Source of the DNA: Roseomonas elaeocarpi
GTDB lineage: Bacteria > Pseudomonadota > Alphaproteobacteria > Acetobacterales > Acetobacteraceae
DNA length: 64,000 nt
Assembly: GCF_042433915.1 (NCBI RefSeq)
Contig: NZ_JBHLUN010000001.1
Coordinates: 1 to 64,000 of the forward strand
Direction of reading: 5' to 3'
Below the pieces are notes generated by a model, which was not told the origin of the DNA, ran no database searches, and saw nothing but the letters and a program-made list of their open reading frames with translations. The translations under genes were made by a program, and so were the position numbers. This document shows positions 34,421-43,266 of the stretch, piece after piece; position 1 is the first letter of the stretch; every line of letters begins with the position of its first letter.

Positions 34421-36712
34421 TCACGCGCCGGCCCGTCCGCGGCGATAAAACGACAGGCGGCGTTGCAGCCGCGTGGTGCCCGCGAACTGCATGTAGCGCT
34501 GCAGGTCGATCTGCGACAGCAGCACGCCGGCGATGATGCCGCCCGCCTCCGCGATCTGCCGCAGCGCCGGCTGCACGGCCATGCGCCTGGTATCCATCCA
34601 GCGCACCAGCAGCACCGTCCGGTCGGCCAGCCGGCACAGGTTGCGGGTGTCCGACACCGCCAGCATCGGTGCGGAGTCCAGGATCACCAGGTCGAAGCGA
34701 TCCGACAGGAACTGGATCAGGTTACGCATGTTGTTCGAGGCGAACAGGTCGGGCGAAGTACGCGCGCCCGATCCGACCGGCATGCACCAGGCCGGCGAGA
34801 TGGCGTCGCGGCGCAGCACGTCCTGGGCCTCGGCATTGCCGGCGAGGTAGTCCACGAGGCCTGGTCCGCGCTCCGTCCCGAAGGCCTGGTGAACCGTTGG
34901 CCGCACCAGGTCGCAGTCCACCAGCACCACCTTCTTGCCGCAGCTCGCCATCAGCCGGGCCAGCGCCTGCGCGGTGGAGGATTTGCCTTCCCCCGGCAGG
35001 GCCGAGGCCATCAGCACGACCTTGGGCGGCCGTTCCTGGCCCGACAGCATCAGGCTGGTGTAGAGGCTGCGCATCGCCTCGCTGAACACCGAGGCCGGGT
35101 GCTCCAGGACGTAGGTCGCGGGGTTCTGCGAACTGCCGATGCTGCGCTTGAGGCGCGGCACCACGCCGAGCCCCGGAACCCCCAGGCTCTGCTCCACCTG
35201 ATCCAGGGTGGTGAAGCCGCGGTCGAGGCTTTCCAGAACGAACACCAGCAGCGCCGCCAGGACGCAGCTGGCTACGAAGATGACCGGCAGGACGATGACC
35301 GGGTTCGGGAAAGACGGCTGCTCGGGGACCTCGGCATGCGACAGCACCTGCGCATCCGGCTGCTGCAGCCCGGCCTCGATATGGGTTTCCTTGGAGCGGG
35401 CGAGCAGGCGGTCGTACAGCGCCCGGTTCGCGTCGGCCTCGTGCTGCAGGGCGCGCAGTTCCACCGTGCCCTCGTTGCTGCGCGCCGCCTCGCGCTGCAG
35501 GTCGCCGAGGTTTGCCATGAGCAGCGCTTCCTGGGTCCGCGCGGTCAGCACCGCCCGGCGCAGCCCCGTTGCACGACCACCGTTGATGGTGCGCTCGGTT
35601 TCCACGCGGATGCGGTCCTGCACGTCGCGCAGCTGGTTGCGCGCCATCTCGTTGTCGAGGGTGCCCGGGCGGGTCGCCGAGGAGATCCGGGTCTGCAGCG
35701 CGCTTTCCTGTTCGCGCAGGCTGCGCAGCAGCGGCGTGTCCTGCACTTCCGAAAGGCTGACCCCGGCCGCCTGCAGACGTGCCTCGGCATCGGCGCGCTC
35801 GGCGCTGGCCCGTGCGAGCTGCGCGTTGGCGGCGGACATCTGCTCGTTGAGCAGGGTGCCGTTGACACCCTGGGTGATGCCCAGGGCACGGCGGTATTCT
35901 TCCACCGCGCGATCCGCGGTCACCATCCGCTCGCGCAGTTCGGCCACCCGGTCAGCGAGCCAGCGCTGCGCCTGCTCGGTGGCACGGACCTTGGCGCCCA
36001 GCTGTTCCGCGATGTAGGTGTCCACCAGGGTATTGGCGGCGGCGGCGGCGAGCGCGGGATCGGTGCTCTCGAAACCCAGCCGCAGCACGCGTGAGCGACC
36101 CTGCGGCGTCACCCAGAGCCGGCGGAGGAACTGGTCGATCGGCTCCGCCAGCGGGTCCCTGGGACGCTGGCTCGAGCCTGAAAGGGTAGCGATCGGCTCG
36201 TCGGGTTCCGCCTTGCGCCAGAACTGCGGCACCCAGGAGGGCAGCGCTTCTTCGAGCTGCAGCAGCCGGTCGGTGAGCGTTTCCTTGAGCTTGGCGAAGC
36301 GTCCGGGCTCCCGGAGGGCCGAGTTGAACTCGGGATTCCCGTCCAGGCCGAGGCGTTCCACCGCGCGGCGGATGATGTCGCGCGAGCGCAGGACCTGCAC
36401 CTCGCTCTCGATCACGTCGCTCTCGCCCGACAGGCCGGCGATCACGGATTGCAGGTCGACGACGCGCGCCTGGCGCGGCCCGATCAGCAGCGAAGCCTCG
36501 GCCGTATAGCGGGGGGTCAGGCTCCGCACGGCCACGAAGGCCGTCACGTTCAGCAGCAGCAGCGTGCCCAGGATCAGCCAGCGACGCCGCAGGATCGTCT
36601 GGAAGGCCGTGCGCAGCGTCGCGGTGGCCCCATCCGTCTGAGGCAGATCCTCGGCAAGCCTGAGCTCGCCGCCATTGCGTGCAACCGTCATGATGCTGGA
36701 CTGGCTCGTCAC
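34421..36712 (-). CDS. Wzc/GumC-type polysaccharide co-polymerase with cytoplasmic ATPase domain
   Basis: 763 residues from GTG 36712. Wzz domain first: a membrane helix at about 45-65 (RRRWLILGTLLLLNVTAF), a coiled-coil-rich periplasmic region, and a second helix at about 460-490 preceded by a Pro motif (SFPNPVIVLPVIF). The cytoplasmic BY-kinase-like domain has Walker A GEGKSS (Lys577), Walker A' VVLVDCDLVRPT and Walker B VILDSAPML. The Tyr-rich C-terminal tail needed for autophosphorylation of classical Wzc is missing; only two Tyr lie in the last 30 residues. It controls chain length and couples Wzy to Wza. The start is uncertain: GTG 36802, GTG 36712 (GAGGG upstream) and ATG 36691 are all in frame. 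Confidence 0.88.
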   Translation of the reverse strand: MTSQSSIMTVARNGGELRLAEDLPQTDGATATLRTAFQTILRRRWLILGTLLLLNVTAFVAVRSLTPRYTAEASLLIGPRQARVVDLQSVIAGLSGESDVIESEVQVLRSRDIIRRAVERLGLDGNPEFNSALREPGRFAKLKETLTDRLLQLEEALPSWVPQFWRKAEPDEPIATLSGSSQRPRDPLAEPIDQFLRRLWVTPQGRSRVLRLGFESTDPALAAAAANTLVDTYIAEQLGAKVRATEQAQRWLADRVAELRERMVTADRAVEEYRRALGITQGVNGTLLNEQMSAANAQLARASAERADAEARLQAAGVSLSEVQDTPLLRSLREQESALQTRISSATRPGTLDNEMARNQLRDVQDRIRVETERTINGGRATGLRRAVLTARTQEALLMANLGDLQREAARSNEGTVELRALQHEADANRALYDRLLARSKETHIEAGLQQPDAQVLSHAEVPEQPSFPNPVIVLPVIFVASCVLAALLVFVLESLDRGFTTLDQVEQSLGVPGLGVVPRLKRSIGSSQNPATYVLEHPASVFSEAMRSLYTSLMLSGQERPPKVVLMASALPGEGKSSTAQALARLMASCGKKVVLVDCDLVRPTVHQAFGTERGPGLVDYLAGNAEAQDVLRRDAISPAWCMPVGSGARTSPDLFASNNMRNLIQFLSDRFDLVILDSAPMLAVSDTRNLCRLADRTVLLVRWMDTRRMAVQPALRQIAEAGGIIAGVLLSQIDLQRYMQFAGTTRLQRRLSFYRRGRAGA

Positions 36713-37295
36713 GCGGGTATCCCTCAGCACTGTATTGCCGGAATGCGGCGGTGCGACGCGTGGCCCGTCGTCGCTCACCGAGTGGTGAGCGAATACGACC
36801 ACCCGCGCGGGATGCGATCAATCATCCTCTTCCTCTATGCCTGATCACGAGGGCCGTGCCGTTCTGCGTAGAATGGCTACTCCTTCCGGAGTACCGACGC
36901 TGCCGCGCCTGCCACTGGGCAACCACGCTGCCCCGTAAGCCGTTGCCGAGCCGTGATCCGCAGCCGAAACCTGTCGCGTTGCGGGAGTAATCGGCGCGAC
37001 GCCGGGGCGCGGCGCGTGCATCGTGTCCGCCGCTTCAACCCGGATGCGTCGCACGAACACCGCGTATTCGCCACGGTTCTTTTGTCCGAGCGGCGACGGG
37101 CGATTCCGCGCTGGCCCGCGCCGTCCGGAATACTCCTTCAGACGGATCGAGCACGGCGCGCGCACCGTGCTAACGCCGTTGTCGGGACACGACCCTGACA
37201 GAGAACGAGAAACCCGAATGGCAGCACGAGCAACGCCGGGCTGGTCCCGGGATGTTCACGCCGGCAGATCGACCCGTCGACGGGGCATCTAGGCC
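36713..37295. promoter_or_regulatory. Divergent region between wzc-like gene and the degenerate-GT/wcaJ operon
   Basis: 583 nt between divergent EPS genes, so promoters for both directions lie here. The minus-strand frame of the wzc-like gene stays open to 36802. No other coding sequence is supported. I could not define promoter boxes with confidence. Confidence 0.3.
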
Positions 37296-38372
37296 ATGGT
37301 CACGCAATCGGTGTCGCCGCTGAAGCTGGCCGGACAGCCGGTGACCGAGGAGATTGAGTCGGCGCTTCTCGTGGCCGCACAGCGGATCATGCCCAACCTA
37401 GACTTGCCCAACTTGGACTTGGCAGCAGGGACCGGCGACCGTCCGCGGCGGCGCGACGTCGCGCAGGTGACGCGCCTCGCCCCCGCGGGCTTCCTGCGGC
37501 TCGTGCTGCAGCGGCCGGAGCTCGTGGTGTGCGAAGACCTCGGGGCCGGAATGTTGCAGGCGTTGCTGTACCGGGCGATGCGGCGCCGGGTGCGCGTGGT
37601 GCTTTGGGCACGGCAGCTGCCTCCGCACGGGGCGTTGGGGCGCCTGCTGCTGCGCCGGGCGGATCTCGTGCTCGTCGCGGGCGAGGCGAATGCCGAGGGC
37701 GTGCGGCACCGGGCCAGGCACGAGGTGCGGGTGCTGGCGGTGGCCGAGCCGCTCGACCTCGAGCCGTTCGCGATGCTGCCGGAGCGCCGCTCCGGGGCCG
37801 CTGCGCACCGCGTGCTCTACGTGGGCGCGCTGACCCCGCGCGCGGGCGTGGCCGACTTCCTGGCCTTCGCCGCGGCCTGGGCCGAGCGCAACCGTGAGCG
37901 CAGGCTGGAACTGTGGTGGGCCGGGGATGGCGACCTGCGCGCCGTGCTCGACGCCCAGCCCCTGCCCCCGAACCTGGAGCAGTCCTTTCTCCCGGCCCCC
38001 ACGCTGGAGGAGCTGCCGCAACTCCTCAGTGAGTGCGGGCTGCTGGCGGTTTCGGGTTCCTCGGAAGAACTGTTTGACACGGTGTTGCGGGCCATGGCGG
38101 GCGGGCTGCCCGTGATCGGCAATCTGCGCAGTCAGATGGTGCGAGAGGCTGTCGTGCCGGGCGAAACCGGCTGGACCTTCGACCCGCGGGCGCCCGGTAG
38201 CGCGGTTCTGGCGCTGGACGCGGCGCTGGCCGAGCCGGAAGCGGCGCTGGACCGCATGCGGGTGGCGGCCCGCGCACGGGCCCTGTCGCACAACGCCGAT
38301 CGTGTGGCCGAGCGTATCGGTGAGACGGTGGCCTGGGTGCCGCGCGAACAAACGAGCGGAGCGTCGCCGTGA
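37296..38372 (+). CDS. Degenerate GT4-like protein, probably catalytically altered
   Basis: 358 residues. It aligns in outline with the two GT4 proteins of this locus: PELVVCEDLGAGMLQALLYRA corresponds to PDVVISGEMGARSLQAALYRR, RVLYVGALTPRAGVADF to the start of the donor domain, and GETGWTFDPRAPGSA to the C-terminus. The donor-site block DEWGLVVNEAMA is replaced by EELFDTVLRAMA, so the second Glu of the E-x7-E motif has become Arg. The acceptor-side LTNF.APYRV opening is absent. It may be a non-catalytic partner or have altered chemistry. Its stop overlaps the start of the WcaJ-type gene (GTGA), indicating co-translation with the initiating transferase. Confidence 0.72.
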   Translation: MVTQSVSPLKLAGQPVTEEIESALLVAAQRIMPNLDLPNLDLAAGTGDRPRRRDVAQVTRLAPAGFLRLVLQRPELVVCEDLGAGMLQALLYRAMRRRVRVVLWARQLPPHGALGRLLLRRADLVLVAGEANAEGVRHRARHEVRVLAVAEPLDLEPFAMLPERRSGAAAHRVLYVGALTPRAGVADFLAFAAAWAERNRERRLELWWAGDGDLRAVLDAQPLPPNLEQSFLPAPTLEELPQLLSECGLLAVSGSSEELFDTVLRAMAGGLPVIGNLRSQMVREAVVPGETGWTFDPRAPGSAVLALDAALAEPEAALDRMRVAARARALSHNADRVAERIGETVAWVPREQTSGASP

Positions 38373-39853
38373 TGCCTGGATCGTTGAAGCAGGCCGGCCG
38401 GACGCTGCTGTCGGTTCCCACAGGCGCGGAGCCGCTGGGGGCCTGGGTCGACGCCCAGGCCGATGCGCGCGCCGTGTCGCCGAGCACCGACCCGCTCAAC
38501 TTCCTGGCAGGTGGGCTGATCGTGTCCGACGCCGCGGTGGTGTCGCTGACGGCCCTGTTCGCCTACATGCTGCGCCACGGTGCCGCGCCGCTGCCGCCCG
38601 ACCTGCTCAGCACGGTGCTGCTGGCGGTGGCCCTGAACTTCAACCTGATGCAGCTTAACGGGGCCTATGGTCGCCACCTGCTGGACGGGCTCGGCCCACA
38701 GCTGTTGCGGGTCGCCAAGGCCTGGTCGCTGGTGATGGCCGCGCTGATCATCCTGGGCTACCTCACCAAGACCTCGGAAGAATACTCGCGCTTGTGGATG
38801 ATCGGCTGGTTCCTGCTGGCACTGGCGGGCTGCAGCGCCATCCGTGCCCTGGCCCTGTCGCAGGTGGCGCGCTGGCGCTGGCGGGGACGGCTGGCGCGAA
38901 CGGTGGCGGTGGTGGACCTGGCCGGCAACGGGGAGGAGTTCGCACGCCGGTTGCGTCAGCGCGGGCCCGACGAGGTGCAGCTGCTCGGCGTCTTCTCGCC
39001 GGAGCGGGTGGCGCGGCGCCGGAACAGCATCGAGGACCTGATCGGGCTGGCCCGTCTGTTCCGCATCGACGAGGTGATGCTGTTCGTGTCCGACACCAGC
39101 ACCGTCAAGATCGACGCGATCGTGCGGCGGCTGGGCGCCATTCCCACCAACATCCGCCTTTGTCCCGCGCTGCCCGACCTGATCGCACCGCCACTGGGCC
39201 TGGACGTCGTGCTCGGCAGCCCCGTGGTCACGATCAGCCGCCGGCCCATGTCCGGCTGGAACCGGGTGGTGAAGCGGCTGGAGGACCTGGTACTGGGAAG
39301 CCTGCTGCTGGTGCTGGTGGCGCCGGTGATGCTGGCGGTGGCGGCCGCGGTCAAGCTCGACAGTCCGGGGCCGGCTTTGTTCCGCCAGCGGCGCCACGGC
39401 TTCAACAACAATGACATCACGGTGCTGAAGTTCCGCACCATGCGGCACCAGGCCGAGCCCGAGAGCGACGTGAAACAGGCCGAGCGCAACGACGCCCGCG
39501 TCACCCGGGTCGGGCAGGTTCTGCGGCGCACCAGCCTCGACGAGCTGCCGCAGCTGTTCAACGTGCTGCGCGGCGAGATGTCGCTGGTTGGTCCCAGGCC
39601 TCATGCCCTGTCGCACAACGACCACTACGCGAAGCTGATCGATGGCTATCTCGGGCGGCACCGCGTGCAACCTGGCATCACCGGCTGGGCGCAGGTCAAC
39701 GGCTTCCGGGGCGAAACGGATACGGTCGACAAGATGAAGGCCCGTGTCGAGTACGACCTGGCCTATATCGACAACTGGTCAGTCCTGCTCGACCTCAAGA
39801 TCCTCCTGCTGACCGTGGTCACCAGCGTCACCCACCGCGACGTCGCCTACTGA
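38369..39853 (+). CDS. WcaJ/GumD-type undecaprenyl-phosphate sugar phosphotransferase
   Basis: 494 residues. Four N-terminal membrane helices (about 48-160) are followed by a CoA-binding-like Rossmann region (RTVAVVDLAGNGEEFARRL), then the C-terminal bacterial sugar transferase domain: a helix at about 305-330, DSPGPALFRQRRHGFNN, FRTM, RRTSLDELPQLFNVLRGEMS, VGPRPH and PGITGWAQVNGFRG. This enzyme transfers hexose-1-phosphate (usually glucose) from UDP-sugar to undecaprenyl phosphate, initiating EPS repeat-unit synthesis at the inner membrane. The start is GTG 38369 or ATG 38372, both overlapping the previous stop. The C-terminal VTHRDVAY resembles the usual 'HRGAY' ending. It anchors the interpretation of the locus as Wzx/Wzy-dependent. 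Confidence 0.93.
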   Translation: MMPGSLKQAGRTLLSVPTGAEPLGAWVDAQADARAVSPSTDPLNFLAGGLIVSDAAVVSLTALFAYMLRHGAAPLPPDLLSTVLLAVALNFNLMQLNGAYGRHLLDGLGPQLLRVAKAWSLVMAALIILGYLTKTSEEYSRLWMIGWFLLALAGCSAIRALALSQVARWRWRGRLARTVAVVDLAGNGEEFARRLRQRGPDEVQLLGVFSPERVARRRNSIEDLIGLARLFRIDEVMLFVSDTSTVKIDAIVRRLGAIPTNIRLCPALPDLIAPPLGLDVVLGSPVVTISRRPMSGWNRVVKRLEDLVLGSLLLVLVAPVMLAVAAAVKLDSPGPALFRQRRHGFNNNDITVLKFRTMRHQAEPESDVKQAERNDARVTRVGQVLRRTSLDELPQLFNVLRGEMSLVGPRPHALSHNDHYAKLIDGYLGRHRVQPGITGWAQVNGFRGETDTVDKMKARVEYDLAYIDNWSVLLDLKILLLTVVTSVTHRDVAY

Positions 39854-39882
39854 TGCGGAGGGCGTTGGATAGGACGCCCGGT

Positions 39883-39914
39883 GCCGTGCCCGGCTCCTGC
39901 GAACCGGGCACGGC
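39883..39914. terminator. Bidirectional hairpin between convergent wcaJ-like and beta-helix genes
   Basis: GCCGTGCCCGG (39883-39893) and CCGGGCACGGC (39904-39914) form a perfect 11-bp stem with a 10-nt loop, centred in the 81-nt gap between two convergent genes. Position and stability suit a bidirectional terminator, though a T run is lacking on both strands. Confidence 0.6.
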
Positions 39915-39934
39915 TGGGCCGGAGGGTTACCTGC

Positions 39935-41671
39935 TTACAGGTACCAGTGCTCCGTGGTCGGCTGCAGGCCGGTCGCCGACTGGTCGATCTGCGTGAACCC
40001 GACCGCCCCGGCGGCGGAGCCGGAGGCCAGGGCGTAGTTGCCGTTGGCGGCGTCCTGGAAGTGCGGGTCGGCCACGACCGCGCTGCTGTCCGGCCCGGTG
40101 TTGATCTGACCGCCCGCGGTGTTCCAGTACTCGTTGTGGCTGACGCCCATGTTGCCCGTGGCGTACACGTCGTAGGCCTGCTGCGAAGCCTTCGACGACG
40201 TGATCACGTTGCCCGACACGGCGATGTCGTGCAGGTCTCCCGACTGGATGTCGTGGAAGAAGATCGCCGAATTGGCATCGTTGCCAAGGTCGAAAACGTT
40301 GTTCGTCACGGCCACGTTGTGGCCGCCATGGATCTCGATCCCATGCGTGCCGACATCCCGGAGGACGTTGTCGGTGACGGTGACGCCGCTGGTATAGTCG
40401 TCCAGGTAGATGGCAACCGTGTGGGCGTCGCCGCCGGCCCCAGTCTTCTCCACGAGGTTGTTGCTGATCACCGTCTGGGTGTCGACGCCGCTGCGGCCCA
40501 GCACGTAGATAGCACCGCTGTCGTAAGGCGTGTTGGTGTTGGTGTTGCGGACGACGTTGTCCGTGATGACGTTGCCGACATTGATGGTCTGGTTGTCCCA
40601 GTTCTCGATGCCGATGCCCAGGCCGCCGATGTTCTCGACCAGGTTGTGGGAAATCGTGTTGTAGTTGACGCCGTGCATGAACATGCCGCCGCCCGTAGTG
40701 CCCGTGGAGGACACCCCATTGATCACATTGCTGTCGAAAAGATTGTGATCGCTGCCGTCCTTTACCTCGATACCGTCCCGGGCCGAGTTCTCGATCTGGT
40801 TTCCGGAGATGACGCTGGCATCGGCATTGACCATCTCGAGGCCACGGCCATTGTCGGTGAAGTGGTTGCCCAACACCGAGACCCCGCTGGTGTTGTTCAA
40901 GGCCACCGCGCCGCCGTCGCCACCATGGGAGAAGGTGAGGCCGCTCAGCGTGACGCCGCTCGCCCCATTGACCGAGATCAGCGAATCATGGCCGTTGCCG
41001 TTGAGCACGGCCGTCTGGCCTTCCACGGCCTTGATGGTCATCCCTGAATCCGCCTGACCCAGCGTCAGGGTCGAGGACAGGTTGTAGGTGCCTCCCTGTA
41101 CGTAGGTGGTGTGGATGGCGCTGCCTTCCATCGCTGCCACGGCGCGAGCCAGGGATGCGAAGGGATGTGCCGCGCTCCCATCGGCGGCGTCGCTGCCGGT
41201 GGTCGAGACGAAGAAGGCGTTCGGGGCCGATGCGGAAGCGGCTGGTGCAAGGCTGGACACTGGATTGGAGGTCGAGCCACTTCCGAAGACGCTGGACGGC
41301 AGGTTGAACTCCGCAGTGCCGGCCCAGACCATGTCGCCCGTGCTCTGCAGATCGCCCGGCCCGCCCGTCGCGTGGTAGACCTCCCGCGCGTCCGTGGCCT
41401 GCACGGTGTTGCCGTTCACCGAGATGGATTGCAGCAGCAGGTTGCGGTCTTGCCCGTCAACGTAGGTATCGTTGTCGTAGACGACCTTGATGCTGTGCGC
41501 CTTGCTCGAGTCGAGCGACGCATCGAAGTCATAGGACTGCTGATTGGTACCGACTGTTGCGTCGCCGACCTGCACATCATCTACCAGCAATCGGAAATGC
41601 GCGCCCACTCCCTGGGCCAAAGTCGCTGATGCGTTGACAGAAATCTCGTACGTCGTCAGGGCGTTGGCCAT
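39935..41671 (-). CDS. Right-handed beta-helix protein with N-terminal CBM60-like domain
   Basis: 578 residues from ATG 41671 (AAGGAG six bases upstream). The first ~110 residues resemble the calcium-dependent xylan-binding CBM60/CBM36 domain (a FRLLVDDVQVGDATV strand, SIKVVYDNDTY, and a DGQDRNLLLQSI loop). A low-complexity Ser/Ala linker follows. A DUF1565-like opening (FFVSTTGSDAADGSAAHPFASL) leads into a pectate-lyase-like parallel beta-helix with many N-rich turns (GVSVLGNHF, ISGNQIEN, HNLVENIGG). There is no Sec signal, so type I or another non-classical export is likely. A paralogue with a signal peptide but no CBM lies at 43604-45094. Probable polysaccharide lyase, hydrolase or epimerase acting on the EPS; the catalytic residues cannot be assigned. 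Confidence 0.82.
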   Translation of the reverse strand: MANALTTYEISVNASATLAQGVGAHFRLLVDDVQVGDATVGTNQQSYDFDASLDSSKAHSIKVVYDNDTYVDGQDRNLLLQSISVNGNTVQATDAREVYHATGGPGDLQSTGDMVWAGTAEFNLPSSVFGSGSTSNPVSSLAPAASASAPNAFFVSTTGSDAADGSAAHPFASLARAVAAMEGSAIHTTYVQGGTYNLSSTLTLGQADSGMTIKAVEGQTAVLNGNGHDSLISVNGASGVTLSGLTFSHGGDGGAVALNNTSGVSVLGNHFTDNGRGLEMVNADASVISGNQIENSARDGIEVKDGSDHNLFDSNVINGVSSTGTTGGGMFMHGVNYNTISHNLVENIGGLGIGIENWDNQTINVGNVITDNVVRNTNTNTPYDSGAIYVLGRSGVDTQTVISNNLVEKTGAGGDAHTVAIYLDDYTSGVTVTDNVLRDVGTHGIEIHGGHNVAVTNNVFDLGNDANSAIFFHDIQSGDLHDIAVSGNVITSSKASQQAYDVYATGNMGVSHNEYWNTAGGQINTGPDSSAVVADPHFQDAANGNYALASGSAAGAVGFTQIDQSATGLQPTTEHWYL

Positions 41672-41939
41672 GACCTCTCCTTAGTAGGCTGTTGCGTCTC
41701 GCCGTGTCGAGGAACGATGGGCAGCCGGAGCGGCGCCGACACGGAGGTTGCGAGAACGATCTGCGCGAGGAAGCGCAGCGGCGGGTTTATGGCACTGCCA
41801 CCAACAGCCAGGTAGTGACTGTATTCAATCGAACAACCTTGGCGGGTACAACTTAGCTTAACATATCGCTTAGGTAATTAAAATCTGGGAGAGGAGAGCT
41901 CCCTGTGGCCGTGATCCGCAGGCGCGTTGATGGCCAGCC
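41672..41939. promoter_or_regulatory. Region upstream of the beta-helix gene, locally A/T-rich
   Basis: 268 nt between two minus-strand genes. Around 41850-41885 the DNA is A/T-rich (TTAGCTTAACATATCGCTTAGGTAATTA in part), unlike the flanking genes, which fits a promoter for the 41671 gene. No exact boxes are assigned. Confidence 0.35.
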
Positions 41940-42917
41940 TCAGGGCCCCGTCGGGCAGCCTTGCCGCAGATAGCGCAGTTCCGGGGGTGTCAATTCCTCC
42001 CCCAGTTGTGCGCGCTGCGCGATAAGCAGGCAGCGCCCGCCGCCCGTGGCCCGCAGTGCACGCGGTACAGCAGGCACCGGCTTGTCACGTGGAGCAACGC
42101 GGGCGGGTGAGACGGGAGCGGCTGCTGGAGGTGACACGATGTCCGCCCGGCCACGCGGCGGGGCCGTGCCCGACCAGGATGGAGCCGGCGGCTCAACAGC
42201 CGCGGGAGCAGCTGGAACCGCAACAACGCCGGAGGTCTTGGCTTGCGCTTCATCGCCCGCGGGCCTCTGCAGGACCTCCTGCCCGGATGGGTCGGGCACC
42301 GCGATCTGCGTGCGCGCCTGAGCATCCGCGGGGTAGGACGGGATTGCCGGTTCCGCTCCGGCCAGCGGCATGTCGCCAGGAACAGAGATCCCGGGCACAC
42401 CACCCTGCCGGCCTTCCTCCGTCCCATCCGGTTCCACCGTGTTTCCGGGCAAAGCGGCGGCTTGCACGTCCGTCCCGTCGGACCACTCGTGGGACATCCG
42501 GGCCGTGATCTGCGCCGCCTCGGCGAGGTTCTTCTCGGACCGGCGACGGGCAGCGGAGGCGAGCTGCTCCAGGGCTGCATCGCGCTCCCGGCTTAAGGTC
42601 TCGAAGCGCCCCATCATGGCCGCGCCGCGCGCCCGACCGGCCGCGTCGCCGCTTCCCGTGCTGGCCACGACCTCGGCCATCGTTTTGTCCATGTCGCTGC
42701 CGAGTTGCTCAACGCGTGCGGCAAGAACTTCGGGATCGTCGTCATCCGATGACGGCACCGCGGCACGGGCCGGCGATCGTGGCAGCGTCGCGGGAGGGGG
42801 ATCGGTGATGGCGTTGCGTGGCAAAGGTGGAACAAAGGCCTGCTCGATGGGACCCGCCAGCATCAGCAGGCCGAGAACCAGTGCTGCGCCGGTCAGCATG
42901 CCGAGCAGGAAGCGCAT
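41940..42917 (-). CDS. Membrane-anchored Pro/Ala-rich protein, unknown function
   Basis: 325 residues from ATG 42917, preceded by a near-perfect AAGGAGGAG. One N-terminal membrane helix (RFLLGMLTGAALVLGLLMLAG) is followed by a Pro-rich spacer, a predicted coiled-coil stretch (about 60-130, with EQLGSDMDKTMAEV and RFETLSRERDAALEQLASAARRR), a long Pro/Ala-rich unstructured region, and a small Cys-containing C-terminal motif (GGRCLLIAQRAQLGEELTP...GC). The layout suggests an inner-membrane-anchored periplasmic protein reaching across the envelope. No family recognised. It lies between the two beta-helix genes of the EPS locus, so an envelope role tied to EPS or its secretion is possible. Confidence 0.75.
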   Translation of the reverse strand: MRFLLGMLTGAALVLGLLMLAGPIEQAFVPPLPRNAITDPPPATLPRSPARAAVPSSDDDDPEVLAARVEQLGSDMDKTMAEVVASTGSGDAAGRARGAAMMGRFETLSRERDAALEQLASAARRRSEKNLAEAAQITARMSHEWSDGTDVQAAALPGNTVEPDGTEEGRQGGVPGISVPGDMPLAGAEPAIPSYPADAQARTQIAVPDPSGQEVLQRPAGDEAQAKTSGVVAVPAAPAAVEPPAPSWSGTAPPRGRADIVSPPAAAPVSPARVAPRDKPVPAVPRALRATGGGRCLLIAQRAQLGEELTPPELRYLRQGCPTGP

Positions 42918-43266
42918 GCTCCTCCTTCGTCCCGGCCGAGCACCCGATCGGTGCCGCCGCGTCCGGTTTCGCTGCGACGGTTCCACGCCGCTGAACACCA
43001 TGTCGCGCCCACGCTGGTGCTGAACAAGCGATTTGCGCCGAGCAAATGGTATTACTTACTCGGCGTCCTTGCCGCGTTTCCCGCCACCGACCAAAAGTCT
43101 GGCCGCGACGCCGTTCGGGCAGTCCACCAATACCGATACTGGCGAAGCGGCCCGTTGGCACCACCGCGTCGTCGCAACGGACCGGGAAGCCAGCACCACC
43201 AGGCTTCCATCGCCGGAAACCTGGCAGGGGAGCGGACTGCGCCATGCAGAGCGGCATAGAAGCGTC
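42918..43266. other. Divergent intergenic region
   Basis: 349 nt separating the membrane-anchored protein gene (minus) from a small plus-strand gene. Frames are open here on both strands, but without ribosome sites or consistent codon bias. Confidence 0.25.

Noticed and set aside
34352..36094. A 580-codon plus-strand frame opposite the Wzc-like gene
   Set aside because: The minus strand has intact Wzz and Walker motifs; this frame is a Gln/His/Arg-rich shadow.
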